A DNA stretch of 64,000 nt from Thermoproteota archaeon (GCA_021324265.1 JAJPJK010000011.1:53727-117726), one strand, 5' to 3'; positions 39,308 through 48,593 are shown, counted from the first letter of the stretch. A program made the numbers and translations. Notes: generated from the sequence alone by a model not told the origin.

Positions 39308-39330
39308 AAATTTTTCTTTTTTTAATTTTT
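39308..39330 (+). terminator. T-rich archaeal terminator
   Basis: Runs of T (tttttcttttttttaattttt) begin a few bases after the DUF5679 stop codon and overlap the end of the convergent DUF2258-like gene. Poly-T tracts end transcription in archaea without a hairpin. Confidence 0.45.
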
Positions 39331-39663
39331 CTCTGTTCCAACTACTTCTTTTATTGCCTGATCCACGAAACTTTGATCTTTTTTGACATACCATTCAATT
39401 TTTAATGTATCTAATTTCCACTCTATTTTACCTTCTTTTACATCGAAATCAACAAGGATTCTTACAACATCTCCCTTATCCACCTTAAGTTTTTCCACAA
39501 TGATCTTGTACAATGTTTGATTTAGTTGAGCAGCAGCATATGCGACTTCCTCGCTTTTAATTTGACCAGATGTTTGTAGAGGTCTTGTCACGGCAAAAAG
39601 TGTCCTCCTTACCTTGTCAGCATAGGCGCCTGCTATTATTGTACCTATATTTAAAGTTGGCAT
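39322..39663 (-). CDS. DUF2258-like archaeal protein, short paralogue
   Basis: 113 residues. LNIGTIIAGAYADKVRRTLFAVTRP and KLKVDKGDVVRILVDFDVKEGKIEW align throughout with the 179-residue protein at 15659-16198, but this copy lacks the C-terminal coiled coil. Believed to be DUF2258, found in thermophilic Crenarchaeota; function unknown. Single gene with a TATA-like region before the ATG, convergent with the zinc-ribbon gene. Confidence 0.68.
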   Translation of the reverse strand: MPTLNIGTIIAGAYADKVRRTLFAVTRPLQTSGQIKSEEVAYAAAQLNQTLYKIIVEKLKVDKGDVVRILVDFDVKEGKIEWKLDTLKIEWYVKKDQSFVDQAIKEVVGTEKN

Positions 39664-39699
39664 ATAATTATATGTCGATATTTATTTAAAAAATTGGAG

Positions 39700-40884
39700 C
39701 TAAATTATTTTGAGACTCTTTCCTACTCTTTCAAAGGCATTCAATGCAAGATCAAGATCTTCCTTCGTATGCGCCGCAGTAACTATTGTCCTTATCCTCG
39801 CTTTGCCTCTAGGCACCATGGGATAATAAATAGGAACTCCAAATATACCCTCTTTGAATAACAATCTACTGAATTCCTTCGTTGTTTTATTTTCTCCAAT
39901 GATTATTGGTGTAATAGGTGTTTCACTTTGGCCTATATCGAAACCCATTTGTCTAAGAGCCTTTTTGAAATATCTCGTATTATCCCATAATCTTACGAAT
40001 AAGCTATTATCTTCCTGAACGAGTTTGATTGCTTCAAGACATGCAGCCGCTATAGGAGGCGGTTGTGAACCTGTGAGCAAATACGGCCTTACTTTATTTC
40101 GAAGATAATCGCATAAGACCTTTTTACCAACTATATAACCTCCAACACAGCCATATGCCTTAGAGAAAGTCCCCATTTCGATATCTACTTTATCCTCCAA
40201 ATGGAAATGATTCGCTATACCTCTTCCATTTTCTCCCAAAACGCCATCTCCATGGGCGTCATCTACATAAAGCATGGCTCCATATTCATCACAAAGCTTA
40301 GCTATTTCAGGCAGAGGAGCGATATCGCCATCCATGCTGAAAACACCGTCAGTAATCACTAATACACGTCTGTATTTTTTTGCTTCGCTTTCAAGGATCT
40401 TCTCCAAGCTCGCAACATCTCTATGACCATAAATTCTCCTTTCAGCTTTACTCAACCTTATGCCATCTATGATACTACCATGATTGAGCTCATCGCTTAC
40501 TATGAGATCGCCTTGATCAGCAAGCTGTGGTATTGAGCCCATATTCGTAGCAAAACCTGATTGAAAAGTAATGCTTGCTTCTTTGTTTTTGTATTTAGCC
40601 ATTTCTGCTTCTAATTCCAGATGGATTTTCATAGTTCCGGCAATAGGCCTTACCGACCCTGAACCAGCACCATACTTTTCAATAGCCTCTATTGCTGCTT
40701 TTTTAAGCCTAGGATGGTTCGCAAGGCCAAGATAATTATTTGAGCAAAGCACAAGTACGCGTTTGCCATTAACAGTTGTCCATGTTTCAGAAGGGCCCTC
40801 AAGTATGTATTCCTCCCATATCAAGTAATCATTTTCCATCTGTTTCAGCGCTTCATACATAAAGTTTAATTTCTCTCTTTCCAC
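39700..40884 (-). CDS. kbl: glycine C-acetyltransferase (2-amino-3-ketobutyrate CoA ligase)
   Basis: 394 residues, normal length. Fold type I PLP enzyme of the alpha-oxoamine synthase family: NNYLGLANHPRL, SGSVRPIAGT, VDDAHGDGVLGENGRG, and the PLP lysine in GTFSKAYGCVGGY. It cleaves 2-amino-3-ketobutyrate with CoA to glycine and acetyl-CoA. The divergent neighbour is threonine dehydrogenase, which makes that substrate, so KBL is preferred over 8-amino-7-oxononanoate synthase. A 49-base divergent promoter separates them. Confidence 0.9.
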   Translation of the reverse strand: MEREKLNFMYEALKQMENDYLIWEEYILEGPSETWTTVNGKRVLVLCSNNYLGLANHPRLKKAAIEAIEKYGAGSGSVRPIAGTMKIHLELEAEMAKYKNKEASITFQSGFATNMGSIPQLADQGDLIVSDELNHGSIIDGIRLSKAERRIYGHRDVASLEKILESEAKKYRRVLVITDGVFSMDGDIAPLPEIAKLCDEYGAMLYVDDAHGDGVLGENGRGIANHFHLEDKVDIEMGTFSKAYGCVGGYIVGKKVLCDYLRNKVRPYLLTGSQPPPIAAACLEAIKLVQEDNSLFVRLWDNTRYFKKALRQMGFDIGQSETPITPIIIGENKTTKEFSRLLFKEGIFGVPIYYPMVPRGKARIRTIVTAAHTKEDLDLALNAFERVGKSLKII

Positions 40885-40933
40885 AGAAAGTATATCCTGA
40901 ACATTTATATTAAGATAAGATTAAGCTATCATA

Positions 40934-41965
40934 ATGAAAGCTATAGCTAAAGTTCATCCTTATCAAGGATTAACTTTTATTGAATCCGAAGAACCAAAAA
41001 TTCAGGAAGAAGATGAAGTCATAGTAGAAGTTATTTCCGCGTCGATTTGTGGCACAGATTTGCATATTTATGATTGGGATGAATGGGCACAAAGAAGGAT
41101 GCAACTACCTAGGATTGTAGGTCATGAAATGGTTGGTAGAGTTGTAAAAACAGGAAAAAATGTAAGAAGCTTAGATATTGGAGATATCGTTGTTGGTGAG
41201 TCCCACATTCCATGCCAAACGTGCTATTATTGCAGAACAGGAAGAATGCATATATGCAAAAATCTCAAACTGCTAGGAATAACAATAGATGGATGCTTTG
41301 CTGAATATTGTAAGACTAAAGAAATAGCCTTATGGAAGCTAGGGAGTAAGGTTAATCCTGAAGATGCATCTACTTTCGAGCCATTAGGAAACGCAGTACA
41401 TTCTATTTTTGAAACGAATCCAGCGAACAAAGATATCCTAGTTTATGGTTGTGGTCCTATTGGACTTGCAACAATTTATTTCTTGAAAAGATTGGGGGCA
41501 AGCAAAGTGATTGGCGTAGATATTTCAGATTATCGTCTTTCGCTAGCAAAGAAGTTCGGAGCTGATAAAGTCGTGAATTCCAAGAGTGAAAATGTCGAAG
41601 AAATTATATATTCAGAACTACCTGAAGGAATAGATATTTTATTTGAAATGTCAGGCTCAAAGGATGGTTTTAGAAAGGGTATCAAGCTTCTAAAATCTGG
41701 TTCAACTGCAGTACTTTTAGGAATACCACGTGGAGACATTGAGTTAAATATTGCTGATGATGTTGTACTTAAAGAAATAAAATTAATAGGTGTATTTGGT
41801 AGGAAAATTTTTGAAACTTGGTATCTTTTAGAAAAATTAATAAACGAATATGGTTTTCCCTTTGAAGAATTCATAACTCATAGATTCAATCTCCTAGAGT
41901 ATGATAAGGCCTTTGAGTTCTTGAAGAAGGGAACTTGTATTAAGGTTGTACTTAAGCCGGATTGA
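40934..41965 (+). CDS. tdh: L-threonine 3-dehydrogenase
   Basis: 343 residues of the zinc MDR family. Catalytic zinc site: SICGTDLHIYDWDEWAQ and GHEMVGRV; structural zinc Cys run: CQTCYYCRTGRMHIC; nucleotide loop: YGCGPIGLATI followed by GVDIS, the acidic residue favouring NAD. HIYDWDEW is diagnostic of TDH. It oxidises threonine to 2-amino-3-ketobutyrate, handed to KBL encoded divergently. Ends at the stop of the convergent CBS gene. Confidence 0.93.
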   Translation: MKAIAKVHPYQGLTFIESEEPKIQEEDEVIVEVISASICGTDLHIYDWDEWAQRRMQLPRIVGHEMVGRVVKTGKNVRSLDIGDIVVGESHIPCQTCYYCRTGRMHICKNLKLLGITIDGCFAEYCKTKEIALWKLGSKVNPEDASTFEPLGNAVHSIFETNPANKDILVYGCGPIGLATIYFLKRLGASKVIGVDISDYRLSLAKKFGADKVVNSKSENVEEIIYSELPEGIDILFEMSGSKDGFRKGIKLLKSGSTAVLLGIPRGDIELNIADDVVLKEIKLIGVFGRKIFETWYLLEKLINEYGFPFEEFITHRFNLLEYDKAFEFLKKGTCIKVVLKPD

Positions 41966-42364
41966 TCATTCAAAATCTTCTACAGATATTAACTTTGTCA
42001 AATCTCTTAAAGATATCATTCCTACAAACTTATCTTCTTTATTCACAACAGGCAAGTGGCGAACATTATTTTCCCTCATCACCAGCAATGCTTTTTCTAT
42101 GTATTCATCATAACTTATTCTAACTGGATTTTTGGTCATTACTTTCTCAAGCTCTGTATTAAGATTTATTGAATTTGCTACAGCTTTAACTAAATCTCTT
42201 TCTGTGAAGATTCCTAATATTTTATTGTTTTCGTCCACGATCACAATGCTACCTACATTGAACTGAGCCATCTTCCTAGCTGCCTCGTTTATTGATGTCT
42301 TTGGATGAGCCGTAACAAGAATATCATGCCTCATAAAATCCTTTACCAAGTGTCGCGTAACCAT
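41966..42364 (-). CDS. CBS-domain pair protein
   Basis: 132 residues made of two CBS units: VKDFMRHDILVTAHPKTSINEAARKMAQFNVGSIVIVDENNKILGIFTERDLV and VMTKNPVRISYDEYIEKALLVMRENNVRHLPVVNKEDKFVGMISLRDL. Such Bateman modules bind adenine nucleotides such as AMP, ATP or SAM and usually sense energy state. It stands alone without an effector domain. Stop abuts tdh convergently. Confidence 0.9.
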   Translation of the reverse strand: MVTRHLVKDFMRHDILVTAHPKTSINEAARKMAQFNVGSIVIVDENNKILGIFTERDLVKAVANSINLNTELEKVMTKNPVRISYDEYIEKALLVMRENNVRHLPVVNKEDKFVGMISLRDLTKLISVEDFE

Positions 42365-42402
42365 GAAGATATAACAAAAATTCTTTATTTTAAGATATCG
42401 AA

Positions 42403-43110
42403 GTGAGAAATAAGATAACTAATATTGGTGAGCTAATAAGTTGTAACATTGTAAGGAGATTAAACAGGTTCACTGTTTTAATAAATATTGAAGGAAGAGA
42501 AGAGGCAGCTTGGCTCACAAACACTGGAAGGCTGAAAGAAATCATCTACGAAGGAAATACTGCAGTATGTATTAAGCTGAGTAGCCCAAAGAAATTGAAA
42601 TTCGTTTTGGTCGGAACAAAAGTTGATGAGAATAAATTTACGCTTATAGATACCAGGCTACAAATGAAATGTTTTGAAATTGCTCAGGAAAAAAAGATGA
42701 TAGATTGGCTCCAAGATTACAAACTCAAAAAAAGAAACATAAAACTCGGTAAATCTTTAATCGATTATTACTTCACAGATAATAGCAAAGAATTCTTCAT
42801 TGAGGTGAAATCAGCCGTACTTTTTGACGGTTATCATGCGATGTATCCTGATTGCCCTTCTATTAGAGGTAGAAGACACGTAGAAGATTTAATTGAAGTA
42901 AAAAAGAAGGGTAAAAACGCAGGACTTGTCTTCATTGCGGCACATCCTTTTGCAAGAGCATTTAAACCTTTTGATGCTGGGGACCCTATTCTAGCTCAAC
43001 TAATAAGGAAGGCCTATAAAGAAGGGGTTGAAATCCATGCATTGAAGATGAGTTTGCTTAAAAACGGAGAAATAATTTTGGAAGACCCCGAGCTTGAAAT
43101 TATCTTATGA
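42403..43110 (+). CDS. sfsA: SfsA family protein
   Basis: 235 residues from GTG 42403. Family landmarks: N-terminal RFTVLINIEGREEAAWLTNTGRL, and the C-terminal nuclease-like core FFIEVKSAVLFDGYHAMYPDCPSIRGRRHVEDLIEV with FKPFDAGDP. SfsA has an OB fold plus a PD-(D/E)XK-type core (E-x-K seen in IEVKS). Named after a sugar fermentation phenotype in E. coli; nucleic acid binding is the likely role. Overlaps the convergent DUF4382-like gene by six bases. Confidence 0.87.
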   Translation: MRNKITNIGELISCNIVRRLNRFTVLINIEGREEAAWLTNTGRLKEIIYEGNTAVCIKLSSPKKLKFVLVGTKVDENKFTLIDTRLQMKCFEIAQEKKMIDWLQDYKLKKRNIKLGKSLIDYYFTDNSKEFFIEVKSAVLFDGYHAMYPDCPSIRGRRHVEDLIEVKKKGKNAGLVFIAAHPFARAFKPFDAGDPILAQLIRKAYKEGVEIHALKMSLLKNGEIILEDPELEIIL

Positions 43111-44238
43111 AAAGATGTTCGTAGAAGAGAAAATTAAAGGTTCTCCAATTATTACAATGATGAAGCTCATGTTGGGATTTAATCCCTTGATACCCTCCTT
43201 TTTTAATCTGTTCATATTATCCTTGAAGTATAACGAAAAAATTAAATTTCCTTGATAGACAAAAGTTTTACTTTTTCCTGCCTCTAGAATATATCCATTA
43301 CCTTCATGATAGATCTGCTTCAATTCATCTACTCCAATAGAAGACATTCTGCCCAAGGTACCATTAGGTTCAAACATGAAAGCACCTACTATAACACCCT
43401 TCGATGAAGGATTAACTACATTTGAATAGATCAAAAGAAGTTTAAGTTCGATTTGACTGCTCCCATTGTTGGTAAGCGTTATTGAAATTCGCTGGGGATT
43501 TATTGAAGCGTTTGAAATCACAAGATCTCCTCTTAGGGAAGAGATATTTTGAATAGCCTCATATTTAATTTGGATCTTCAGTCCACTCTTCATTATATCA
43601 GGAATTTTATTCTTATTTACATTAACGAGAAAGTTCGAAGGATCATTCGCAACAAAAGCTTTAGCAAACGGTATTAACAAAAAGCTAGTGTTATTCCCCT
43701 CACTTAAAACAACACGCGGAATCATATCTATGAGCAAAGTAGATACAACACCATTCCGTACACTCAAAACTGGATTTATGTCAACTAACAGCTCATTAGA
43801 AGGTGTGAGAGCTGTATAGTTTTGGCCATAGTAAGCCACTGTCGCAGTAATATTTGTAAAACGGATCATATCATAGTCACCATTCTCGATATTGTTCGCA
43901 GCTAGTATTTGTGCAGAATTCACAAGCCCTATCAGCTCTACGCTACCTGAATTATTTATTGATAGCCAGTTATCACCTCCAACTTTATGTAGGAGAACGT
44001 TACCGTACTGTAAGTAAATTGCATTCACGCCCTCTATGGTGATAGGAGGATCAGTTATAGATAATACGAAATTGAAATTGCTAACGCTAGCAATATTCTG
44101 ACTAGGAATTAGGAAAAATTCAAAAACCGCAATCATCAACAATGCGATCAAAAATCCCGAGGTTGCTGATACGACTACTTTGTTCACAAAACTATGATCA
44201 AATAATAAGGTTTTAAAGATATACCATTTTACAACCAT
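43105..44238 (-). CDS. membrane-anchored surface protein with DUF4382-like domain
   Basis: 377 residues. One N-terminal membrane segment (VVVSATSGFLIALLMIAVFEFFLI) anchors an extracellular part. Its start, INAIYLQYGNVLLHKVGGDNWLSINNSGSVELIGL then NNIENGDYDMIRF, fits the DUF4382 beta domain seen in exported proteins. Many N-glycosylation sites. The remainder is beta-rich and unrecognised. Monocistronic, divergent from the small wHTH membrane gene. Confidence 0.55.
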   Translation of the reverse strand: MVVKWYIFKTLLFDHSFVNKVVVSATSGFLIALLMIAVFEFFLIPSQNIASVSNFNFVLSITDPPITIEGVNAIYLQYGNVLLHKVGGDNWLSINNSGSVELIGLVNSAQILAANNIENGDYDMIRFTNITATVAYYGQNYTALTPSNELLVDINPVLSVRNGVVSTLLIDMIPRVVLSEGNNTSFLLIPFAKAFVANDPSNFLVNVNKNKIPDIMKSGLKIQIKYEAIQNISSLRGDLVISNASINPQRISITLTNNGSSQIELKLLLIYSNVVNPSSKGVIVGAFMFEPNGTLGRMSSIGVDELKQIYHEGNGYILEAGKSKTFVYQGNLIFSLYFKDNMNRLKKEGIKGLNPNMSFIIVIIGEPLIFSSTNIFS

Positions 44239-44312
44239 TCAAATATCTTGAACAGCTTATTTGTTGAAGTTTGAAAGAAAGCATTTTAATGATAAATAAA
44301 ATGAATTCTTGA

Positions 44313-44723
44313 ATGGAACTAAGAGGTAAGACATTACAAGTTTATCTTTACCTCCTCAGAAAAGAAGAGGTAGGTGTAAGAGAAGTTCAGCGAGCATTGG
44401 GTTTAAAATCTCCTTCGCTTGCAGAGTATCACCTCAAAAAATTAGAAGAGATGGGTCTTGCTAAAGAACAGTTTGGTAGATATGTTTTAATTAAGGAAGT
44501 GAAGCCAGAATTTGTGAGGGATTTAATAAAGATAGGTGAGATCTTGATACCTAGACTCTTTCTTTTTGCTGCTTTTTACCTTACACTTTCGATTTACTTT
44601 ATTTATATTTTTCTAGTTTCAGGCGAAAACTTTTTCTCAGCCTTGCCATCTATCTTCCTAGCCAGCGCAGGCATTGTATTTCTTATCGAAGGTATAAGAA
44701 ACTACAGAAAGTTTTATTATTAA
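44313..44723 (+). CDS. winged-helix protein with two membrane segments
   Basis: 136 residues. The first 65 form a winged helix (KTLQVYLYLLRKEEVGVREVQRALGLKSPSLAEYHLKKLEEMGLAKEQFGRYVL), of ArsR/MarR-like type. Two hydrophobic segments follow (LIPRLFLFAAFYLTLSIYFIYIFL and IFLASAGIVFLIEGI) with a basic tail. Probably a membrane-tethered DNA-binding regulator. The divergent gene encodes a DUF4382-like surface protein, a plausible target, but nothing in the sequence proves it. Confidence 0.65.
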   Translation: MELRGKTLQVYLYLLRKEEVGVREVQRALGLKSPSLAEYHLKKLEEMGLAKEQFGRYVLIKEVKPEFVRDLIKIGEILIPRLFLFAAFYLTLSIYFIYIFLVSGENFFSALPSIFLASAGIVFLIEGIRNYRKFYY

Positions 44724-44743
44724 CAGTATATACAATCCACACA

Positions 44744-45790
44744 ATGAGTAAAACAATTAAACTTGCAGTACTTAAAGGAGATGGAATAGGACCTGAAGTT
44801 GTTGATGCAACACTTCGCGTACTCGATGCGGTGCAAGATTCTGTTAAAGGTCTTGAAATAAAGTATGAATTTGCGGATGCAGGATATTACTGCATTGCAA
44901 AGTATGGTACAAATCTTCCTAGAGAGACGATCGAAGTATTAAAGAAAACTGACTGTGTATTAAAGGGACCTATGACTACTCCTGAAGAGGAAGGAGCACC
45001 TCCTAGCGTAGCTGTTCAAATAAGGAAGCTCTTCGATCTTTATGCAAACATAAGACCCGCAAAAGTTTATCCTAGGACTAATCCAATTAGAGAAGACATA
45101 GACTTAGTCATAGTTAGAGAAAATACTGAGGGGCTTTATGCAGGGATTGAGCTTAAGTTGCCAGATGCAGCGGTAGCTATGAGAGTAATAACTAAGAAAG
45201 GTTCAGAAAGGATAGGAAGAATTGCTCTTGAATTGGCGAAAAACAGGAAAAAGCATCTAACCATTGTCCATAAGGCCAATATATTAAGGCTTACAGACGG
45301 GCTATTTAAGAATACGATTTACGAAATAGCAAAAAAAGATTTCCCTGAAGTTCAAGTAGATGACGCACATATCGATATAATGACAGCTAATCTCATTAAA
45401 AGGCCTCATGAATATGATGTCGTTGTTGCAGAAAATATGTTCGGTGATATTCTATCAGATGAAGCGGCACATGTTGCTGGAGGCATTGGATTAGCAGCAG
45501 CTGCGAATATAGGAGAGAATTACGCAATGTTTGAGCCTGTCCATGGGTCAGCACCTAAATATACAGGTAAGAACGTTGTTAATCCTATTGCGACGATTCT
45601 CTCTATGAAGATGATGTTTGAATGGTTCAAGCTAAATAGTGTTGCCAATTTGATAGATAACGCCGTAATCGAAGTTTTAAAAGAAGGCAAGACTTTGACA
45701 TATGATTTAGGAGGTTCTGCAAAGACATATGAAGTGGCAGATAGCATAGCGAAGAAGGTTGGTGAACTGGCAAATTTAATAAAACTGTAA
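44744..45790 (+). CDS. isocitrate/isopropylmalate dehydrogenase family enzyme
   Basis: 348 residues, NAD(P)-dependent beta-decarboxylating dehydrogenase. Motifs: LKGDGIGPEVV, FDLYANIRPAKVYP, VIVRENTEGLYAGIE and HGSAPKYTGKNVVNPIATIL. Substrate-discriminating residues before the DLYANIRP motif read APPSVAVQIRK; a Ser is present as in isocitrate enzymes, but the following residues fit neither the isocitrate nor the isopropylmalate pattern I recall. Isocitrate or homoisocitrate dehydrogenase are both possible. ENTEGLY and EPVHGSAPK favour the NAD-type archaeal isocitrate branch. Not next to aconitase or leu genes. Confidence 0.8.
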   Translation: MSKTIKLAVLKGDGIGPEVVDATLRVLDAVQDSVKGLEIKYEFADAGYYCIAKYGTNLPRETIEVLKKTDCVLKGPMTTPEEEGAPPSVAVQIRKLFDLYANIRPAKVYPRTNPIREDIDLVIVRENTEGLYAGIELKLPDAAVAMRVITKKGSERIGRIALELAKNRKKHLTIVHKANILRLTDGLFKNTIYEIAKKDFPEVQVDDAHIDIMTANLIKRPHEYDVVVAENMFGDILSDEAAHVAGGIGLAAAANIGENYAMFEPVHGSAPKYTGKNVVNPIATILSMKMMFEWFKLNSVANLIDNAVIEVLKEGKTLTYDLGGSAKTYEVADSIAKKVGELANLIKL

Positions 45791-45811
45791 CTAATTAGTA
45801 GCTCATGGAAG

Positions 45812-47299
45812 GTGGACGTTTCTGTTGATATAGAAAAAGTTAGAGAAAATTTTAGAGTTTATAATACTCTTAGCAAGGATATAGAGAGATTTGAACCTAT
45901 AGAAAAGAATAAAGTTAGAATCTATTCCTGTGGTCTAACAGTTAATGACTACATGCATATCGGCCATGCAAGAACATATACAGTTTGGGATGTACTCGTT
46001 CGATACCTTAGGTTTTTGGGATATGAAGTTTTTCACGTTTCAAATATCACTGACATCTCAATCGATGAGAAAATCCTAAAGAGGCTAGAAGAAGAGAAAA
46101 TAAGTTTTCAGCAACTCATTGAGAAATATACAAAGGCATATTTCGAGGATAGAGAAGCACTGGGAATTGAGAGAGCTAACGTACACCCGCTAGCGACTCA
46201 GCATGTACAGGAGATGATTGAATTAATAGAAATACTCTTGAAGAAGGGATATGCATATATCGCTGAGGATGGCGTTTATTTCAGCATTAGAAAATTTCAA
46301 AACTATGGAAAGCTTTCAGGAATTAAGCCTGAAGCTCTAGTAGCAGGAGCGAGTGGTAGAATATCAAAAGACGAATACGACAAAGATTATGTTGGTGATT
46401 TCGCATTATGGAAGATTGCAAAGGAAAAAGAACCCTATTGGTACTCGCCATGGGGAAAAGGAAGACCAGGATGGCATATTGAATGCTCTGCCATGTCTAT
46501 GAAGTATCTCGGTGAGAGTTTCGATATTCATACTGGTGGCGAGGACAATATTTTCCCCCATCATGAAAATGAAATAGCACAAAGCGAAGCTGCGACAGGC
46601 AAAAAGTTTGTTAAATATTGGCTTCACACCAAACATGTGCTTCTGGGAGGCGAAAAGATGTCTAAATCATATAAAAGATTGATTTATTTGAGGGATGCAA
46701 TCGCAAAGTACGGAGCCACGAATCTTAGATTATATTTGTTATCAACTCATTACAGAAAGAAACTCAATTTTGAGGAAAAAGGAATTGAAGAGGCTTCTTT
46801 GATAGTCAATAGATTTACAAAGGCAGTACAGATTACTTTGAAATCTCTCAGAAAAGAGATTAAGAATAAGAATGCCCAAGAGTTGTTAAGTTATTGTATT
46901 GCAAAATTCAATAACTTTCTAGATGCCTTAAATGATGACCTAAATACAACTGCTGCGATCAAGTATCTTGATGATATTTCAAGAAGTATAATCACTTTCG
47001 TTGAAAGTAATGGCTTCGTTCCAAGCGAAATTGCTGAGAATATTATCTACATATTGGATAAAATGGGAGAAATAATATTCGGAGATCTTTATAAAAGAGA
47101 AATTAGATTGGAGCCTACAGCTGAATTCGAGGAGTTCATCGAACATATGATAAAGGAGAGAGATGAACTAAGAAAAGAAGGAAAATATGAAAGCGCAGAT
47201 AAAATAAGGGAAAATCTAAGGAGAATGGGTATAGAAATCGAGGATCTAAGATTTGGAACGATCTGGTACATTAAGAAGAATAGCCTTTACAGGAAATAA
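45812..47299 (+). CDS. cysS: cysteinyl-tRNA synthetase
   Basis: 495 residues. Class I signatures: the HIGH variant MHIGHARTYTVWD and the KMSKS loop GEKMSKSYKR. Zinc-ligand motif WHIECSAMSMKYLG and CGLTVNDYMHIG at the N-terminus are specific to CysRS. It charges tRNA-Cys in the cytoplasm. GTG start 45812; an upstream ATG at 45805 is out of frame. A few residues at the N-terminus may be non-native because the family usually starts near VYNTL. The downstream scpA-like gene has its own promoter. Confidence 0.93.
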   Translation: MDVSVDIEKVRENFRVYNTLSKDIERFEPIEKNKVRIYSCGLTVNDYMHIGHARTYTVWDVLVRYLRFLGYEVFHVSNITDISIDEKILKRLEEEKISFQQLIEKYTKAYFEDREALGIERANVHPLATQHVQEMIELIEILLKKGYAYIAEDGVYFSIRKFQNYGKLSGIKPEALVAGASGRISKDEYDKDYVGDFALWKIAKEKEPYWYSPWGKGRPGWHIECSAMSMKYLGESFDIHTGGEDNIFPHHENEIAQSEAATGKKFVKYWLHTKHVLLGGEKMSKSYKRLIYLRDAIAKYGATNLRLYLLSTHYRKKLNFEEKGIEEASLIVNRFTKAVQITLKSLRKEIKNKNAQELLSYCIAKFNNFLDALNDDLNTTAAIKYLDDISRSIITFVESNGFVPSEIAENIIYILDKMGEIIFGDLYKREIRLEPTAEFEEFIEHMIKERDELRKEGKYESADKIRENLRRMGIEIEDLRFGTIWYIKKNSLYRK

Positions 47300-47328
47300 T
47301 CTTATAAATAGTTCGCTTGATTTTCTTT

Positions 47329-48039
47329 GTGGACACTTCTGACGAGCTGAATCAAATTATAGAGCTATCTAAAGCCGTTCTAGAACGAAAAATAGATCCG
47401 CTTAAATTGAATGTTAGAGAACTACTCGAAAAAATAGATGCGATATTTCCAAAGCTAAAAGATATCGAAGAACACCTCAAAGATGTTGAAGCCATGCATG
47501 GTATTGCCAACATTCTACACGAGCAAACGCACGAGCTGAACTATAGATCTGAAATCATGTATCTCTCTCCCGAAGCAATGATTGAAAAGATCAAGAAAAT
47601 GGATCCAATAACACTTGCAAACATCCTTATTCTTTGCTTGAATCCTGTATTATCAACTTCCTATTTAAGTACGGAATCTTTACTGAATGCCATTGAATAT
47701 TGGTATGCAATGAGTAAGAAAAAGGAACAAAAAGAAGAGAGAAGCCCTAATGTAGTAAGTATAAACTTAGAAGAACTGGGTATAATAGGGAAAGAATCTT
47801 TGGCCAAGATAGAAGAACTCGCTAAAGAAATAACATCTAAGACGCCAATAAACTTGAAAGAGATGCTAGCGGGAAAAAGTTATGAAGAAAAAATACAAAC
47901 TTTGTATTTTCTGGCATACCTAATATCAAATGGTTCGTTTATTTTAAAGGAAATCGATGATGAGATTTTCGTAGATAGAGGTAAAAGTTCGTACAAAGGA
48001 TCAATTATCATAGAGGCATCTAAATGGGCGAAAGAGTAA
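47329..48039 (+). CDS. scpA: ScpA-like kleisin
   Basis: 236 residues from GTG 47329; a TATA box (ttataaata, 47302-47310) puts transcription start at that codon, so the track's TTG 47317 is less likely. The N-terminal helices ELSKAVLERKIDPLKLNVRELLEKID match the archaeal ScpA opening (IDPxxlxVxelxxK). A loop with charged residues follows, and the C-terminal winged helix reads KIQTLYFLAYLISNGSFILKEID as in kleisins. It would bridge SMC heads. The next gene, overlapping by 16 bases, is ScpB-like. Confidence 0.6.
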   Translation: MDTSDELNQIIELSKAVLERKIDPLKLNVRELLEKIDAIFPKLKDIEEHLKDVEAMHGIANILHEQTHELNYRSEIMYLSPEAMIEKIKKMDPITLANILILCLNPVLSTSYLSTESLLNAIEYWYAMSKKKEQKEERSPNVVSINLEELGIIGKESLAKIEELAKEITSKTPINLKEMLAGKSYEEKIQTLYFLAYLISNGSFILKEIDDEIFVDRGKSSYKGSIIIEASKWAKE

Positions 48040-48593
48040 GTAAACGAAAAGCGACTCTTTTCGAGAAAATGAAAAAAGCGCTACACTTATTGCTTATACA
48101 AAGAAAAAGCATACCTGGTGCAACAGGATACGAGCTGAAAAAATTCGCGGGAAGAAAATATCTTTATGTAATTAAGCTACTAAACAGCGAGTTAGAATCC
48201 TTTGGCCTAAAAATCAAGATAGTGCTACCCGAGGATACTCAAGATTTGAGCAATCCTTCGGAAGATGAATATCTAAGAGCTAGATACTACATTACTTCCA
48301 ATGAGCCTCTCTTAACTACAATTTCAAAAGGTCAGTTCAACATCGAAGAATTGGCTTGCCTTTCTGCTTCATTAACGTTTATAATTGCTAAATCGAACAA
48401 AGCTAATTTAAATGAACTTGAGACGTTGTTAGAGACGAAGATTTCGAAAACAAAATCAAAAAGAATGGTTGAGAAATTCAGAAGACTGGGCTACATCGAG
48501 ATTGATAAAGATAACATTGTAAAACTAGGATGGAGGGCAAAAGCGGAATTGGATATCGAAAGATTGATGAAGCTTCTAGCAATCTACCGTTAA
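48024..48593 (+). CDS. scpB: ScpB-like winged-helix protein
   Basis: 189 residues. Two winged-helix units are seen: ATGYELKKFAGRKYLYVIKLLNSELESFGLKIKIV and ELACLSASLTFIIAKSNKANLNELETLLETKISKTKSKRMVEKFRRLGYIEIDKDNIVKLGWRAKAELDIERL. This layout, and the overlap with the ScpA-like gene, points to ScpB, a kleisin-binding dimer in SMC complexes. I did not find the strict ScpB signature, so the name is inference from context and architecture. Confidence 0.5.
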   Translation: MGERVSKRKATLFEKMKKALHLLLIQRKSIPGATGYELKKFAGRKYLYVIKLLNSELESFGLKIKIVLPEDTQDLSNPSEDEYLRARYYITSNEPLLTTISKGQFNIEELACLSASLTFIIAKSNKANLNELETLLETKISKTKSKRMVEKFRRLGYIEIDKDNIVKLGWRAKAELDIERLMKLLAIYR

